In this document: one piece after another, positions 39,051 to 39,512 of the stretch | How the letters are laid out: each line of letters begins with the position of its first letter | Numbering within the stretch: position 1 is the stretch's first letter | Source: Oscillospiraceae bacterium | GTDB lineage: Bacteria > Bacillota > Clostridia > Oscillospirales > Oscillospiraceae | DNA length: 39,512 nucleotides | Reading direction: 5' to 3' | Assembly (NCBI GenBank): GCA_902778665.1 | Contig: CACYYN010000032.1 | Coordinates: forward strand, 1-39,512 | The notes under the pieces: generated by a model | The model's database searches: none | What the model was told of the DNA's origin: nothing | What the model saw: the letters and a program-made list of their open reading frames with translations, nothing else | Program-made: the position numbers and the translations under genes

Positions 39051-39512
39051 ATGAATAAGCTCTCGCGGGGGCAGATTCAGTTTCAGGATATCACACCGGA
39101 GGCCTGGAACCGGATGTTCTCCGTCAATCTTGGCGGATGCTTCAACACCATTCAGGCAGTCCTGCTGGACATGCTGTCCGCCCATGAGGGTTGCATCATC
39201 AACGTCAGCTCCATCTGGGGCAGCCATGGGGCTTCCTGCGAGGTGGCCTATTCCTGCACCAAACATGCTATTATCGGTCTGACCCGCTCTCTGGCAGCTG
39301 AGCTGGCTCCGACAGGCATCCGCGTCAACTGCGTTGCCCCGGGAGTGATCGACACAGACATGGTTCAGGTTCTCGGAGAGGACACGCTTCATATGCTGGC
39401 AGAAGAGATTCCTCTCGGCCGCCTCGGCCGACCGGAAGAGATAGCCGACACCATTGTCCACCTGGCTTCTGCCACCTATACCACCGGGCAGGTTTTCTCC
39501 GTTGACGGCGGA
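39051..39512 (+). pseudogene. Short-chain dehydrogenase/reductase (FabG-like), N-terminally truncated, running off the window
   Basis: From about 39070 the frame reads FQDITPEAWNRMFSVNLGGCFNTIQAVL, INVSSIWGSHGA with the catalytic Ser, YSCTK (YxxxK), GIRVNCVAPGVIDTDMV, IPLGRLGRPEEIADTIVHLAS and TTGQVFSVDGG, the second half of a classical SDR. The NAD(P)-binding first half (TGxxxGIG and NNAG) is absent; only MNKLSRGQIQ precedes the homology. An ATG at 39051 has GGAGG directly against it, with no spacing. The 154 visible codons are open to the window edge, only a few residues short of a normal C-terminus. It is either a decayed gene or a rearrangement or assembly junction. Confidence 0.65.

Overview
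The window reads as chromosomal DNA of a low-to-medium G+C Gram-positive anaerobe, most likely class Clostridia (an Oscillospirales/Lachnospirales-type gut bacterium). The signs are consensus sigma-A promoters with 16-18 bp spacers, purine-rich AAAGGAGG-type Shine-Dalgarno sites, several TTG starts, phosphate acetyltransferase plus pyruvate phosphate dikinase, DUF4364, AsnA, NrdR and an AlkZ-related protein. Family names come from reading translated sequence by eye; no database search was run.

Layout. 1-1190: a small exported protein of unknown function and an orphan NUMOD1-like peptide. 1242-4188: pta (minus) divergent from an E2-acyltransferase-like gene and an exported metallo-beta-lactamase-fold protein. 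4189-4763: no protein gene, but a candidate structured small RNA with a 17-bp terminator stem, then a perfect sigma-A promoter. 4764-12402: two paralogous polar amino-acid ABC transporter operons (binding protein, permease, ATPase), the first ending in an alanine racemase and the second in an M20 amidohydrolase. 12566-17584: hom-lysC-asd and a GltS-type glutamate symporter. 17680-18414: PlsC-like acyltransferase (minus). 18619-27649: a long co-directional series nrdR / hexapeptide protein / DUF4364 / asnA / response regulator / histidine kinase / HtrA / rimM / trmD-GNAT fusion / rsmA. 27837-31480: ppdK and a SpoU methyltransferase. 31598-35392: potA-potB-potCD (polyamine uptake, permease and binding protein fused). 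35589-36290: AlkZ-related protein. 36603-36785 (minus): a 60-residue double-glycine-leader peptide. 37069-37764: a HAD hydrolase.

From about 37.8 kb to the end the sequence is a patchwork: an integrase C-terminus, a complete-looking type I toxin-antitoxin locus (31-residue hydrophobic peptide, convergent antisense RNA, both promoters and both terminators visible), a 5'-truncated NUDIX gene, an unidentified 3' gene fragment, and an N-terminally truncated short-chain dehydrogenase running off the window.

The most interesting signals are: (1) the type I toxin-antitoxin locus and its switch-like leader; (2) two far-apart small exported-peptide genes (343-735 and 36603-36785) that share one promoter architecture, two tandem 11-bp TGTGA repeats followed 3 bp later by TGCTATACTGT, which suggests a dedicated small-peptide regulon; (3) the PotC-PotD and TrmD-GNAT fusions, the first keeping an internal ribosome binding site, start codon and signal peptide.
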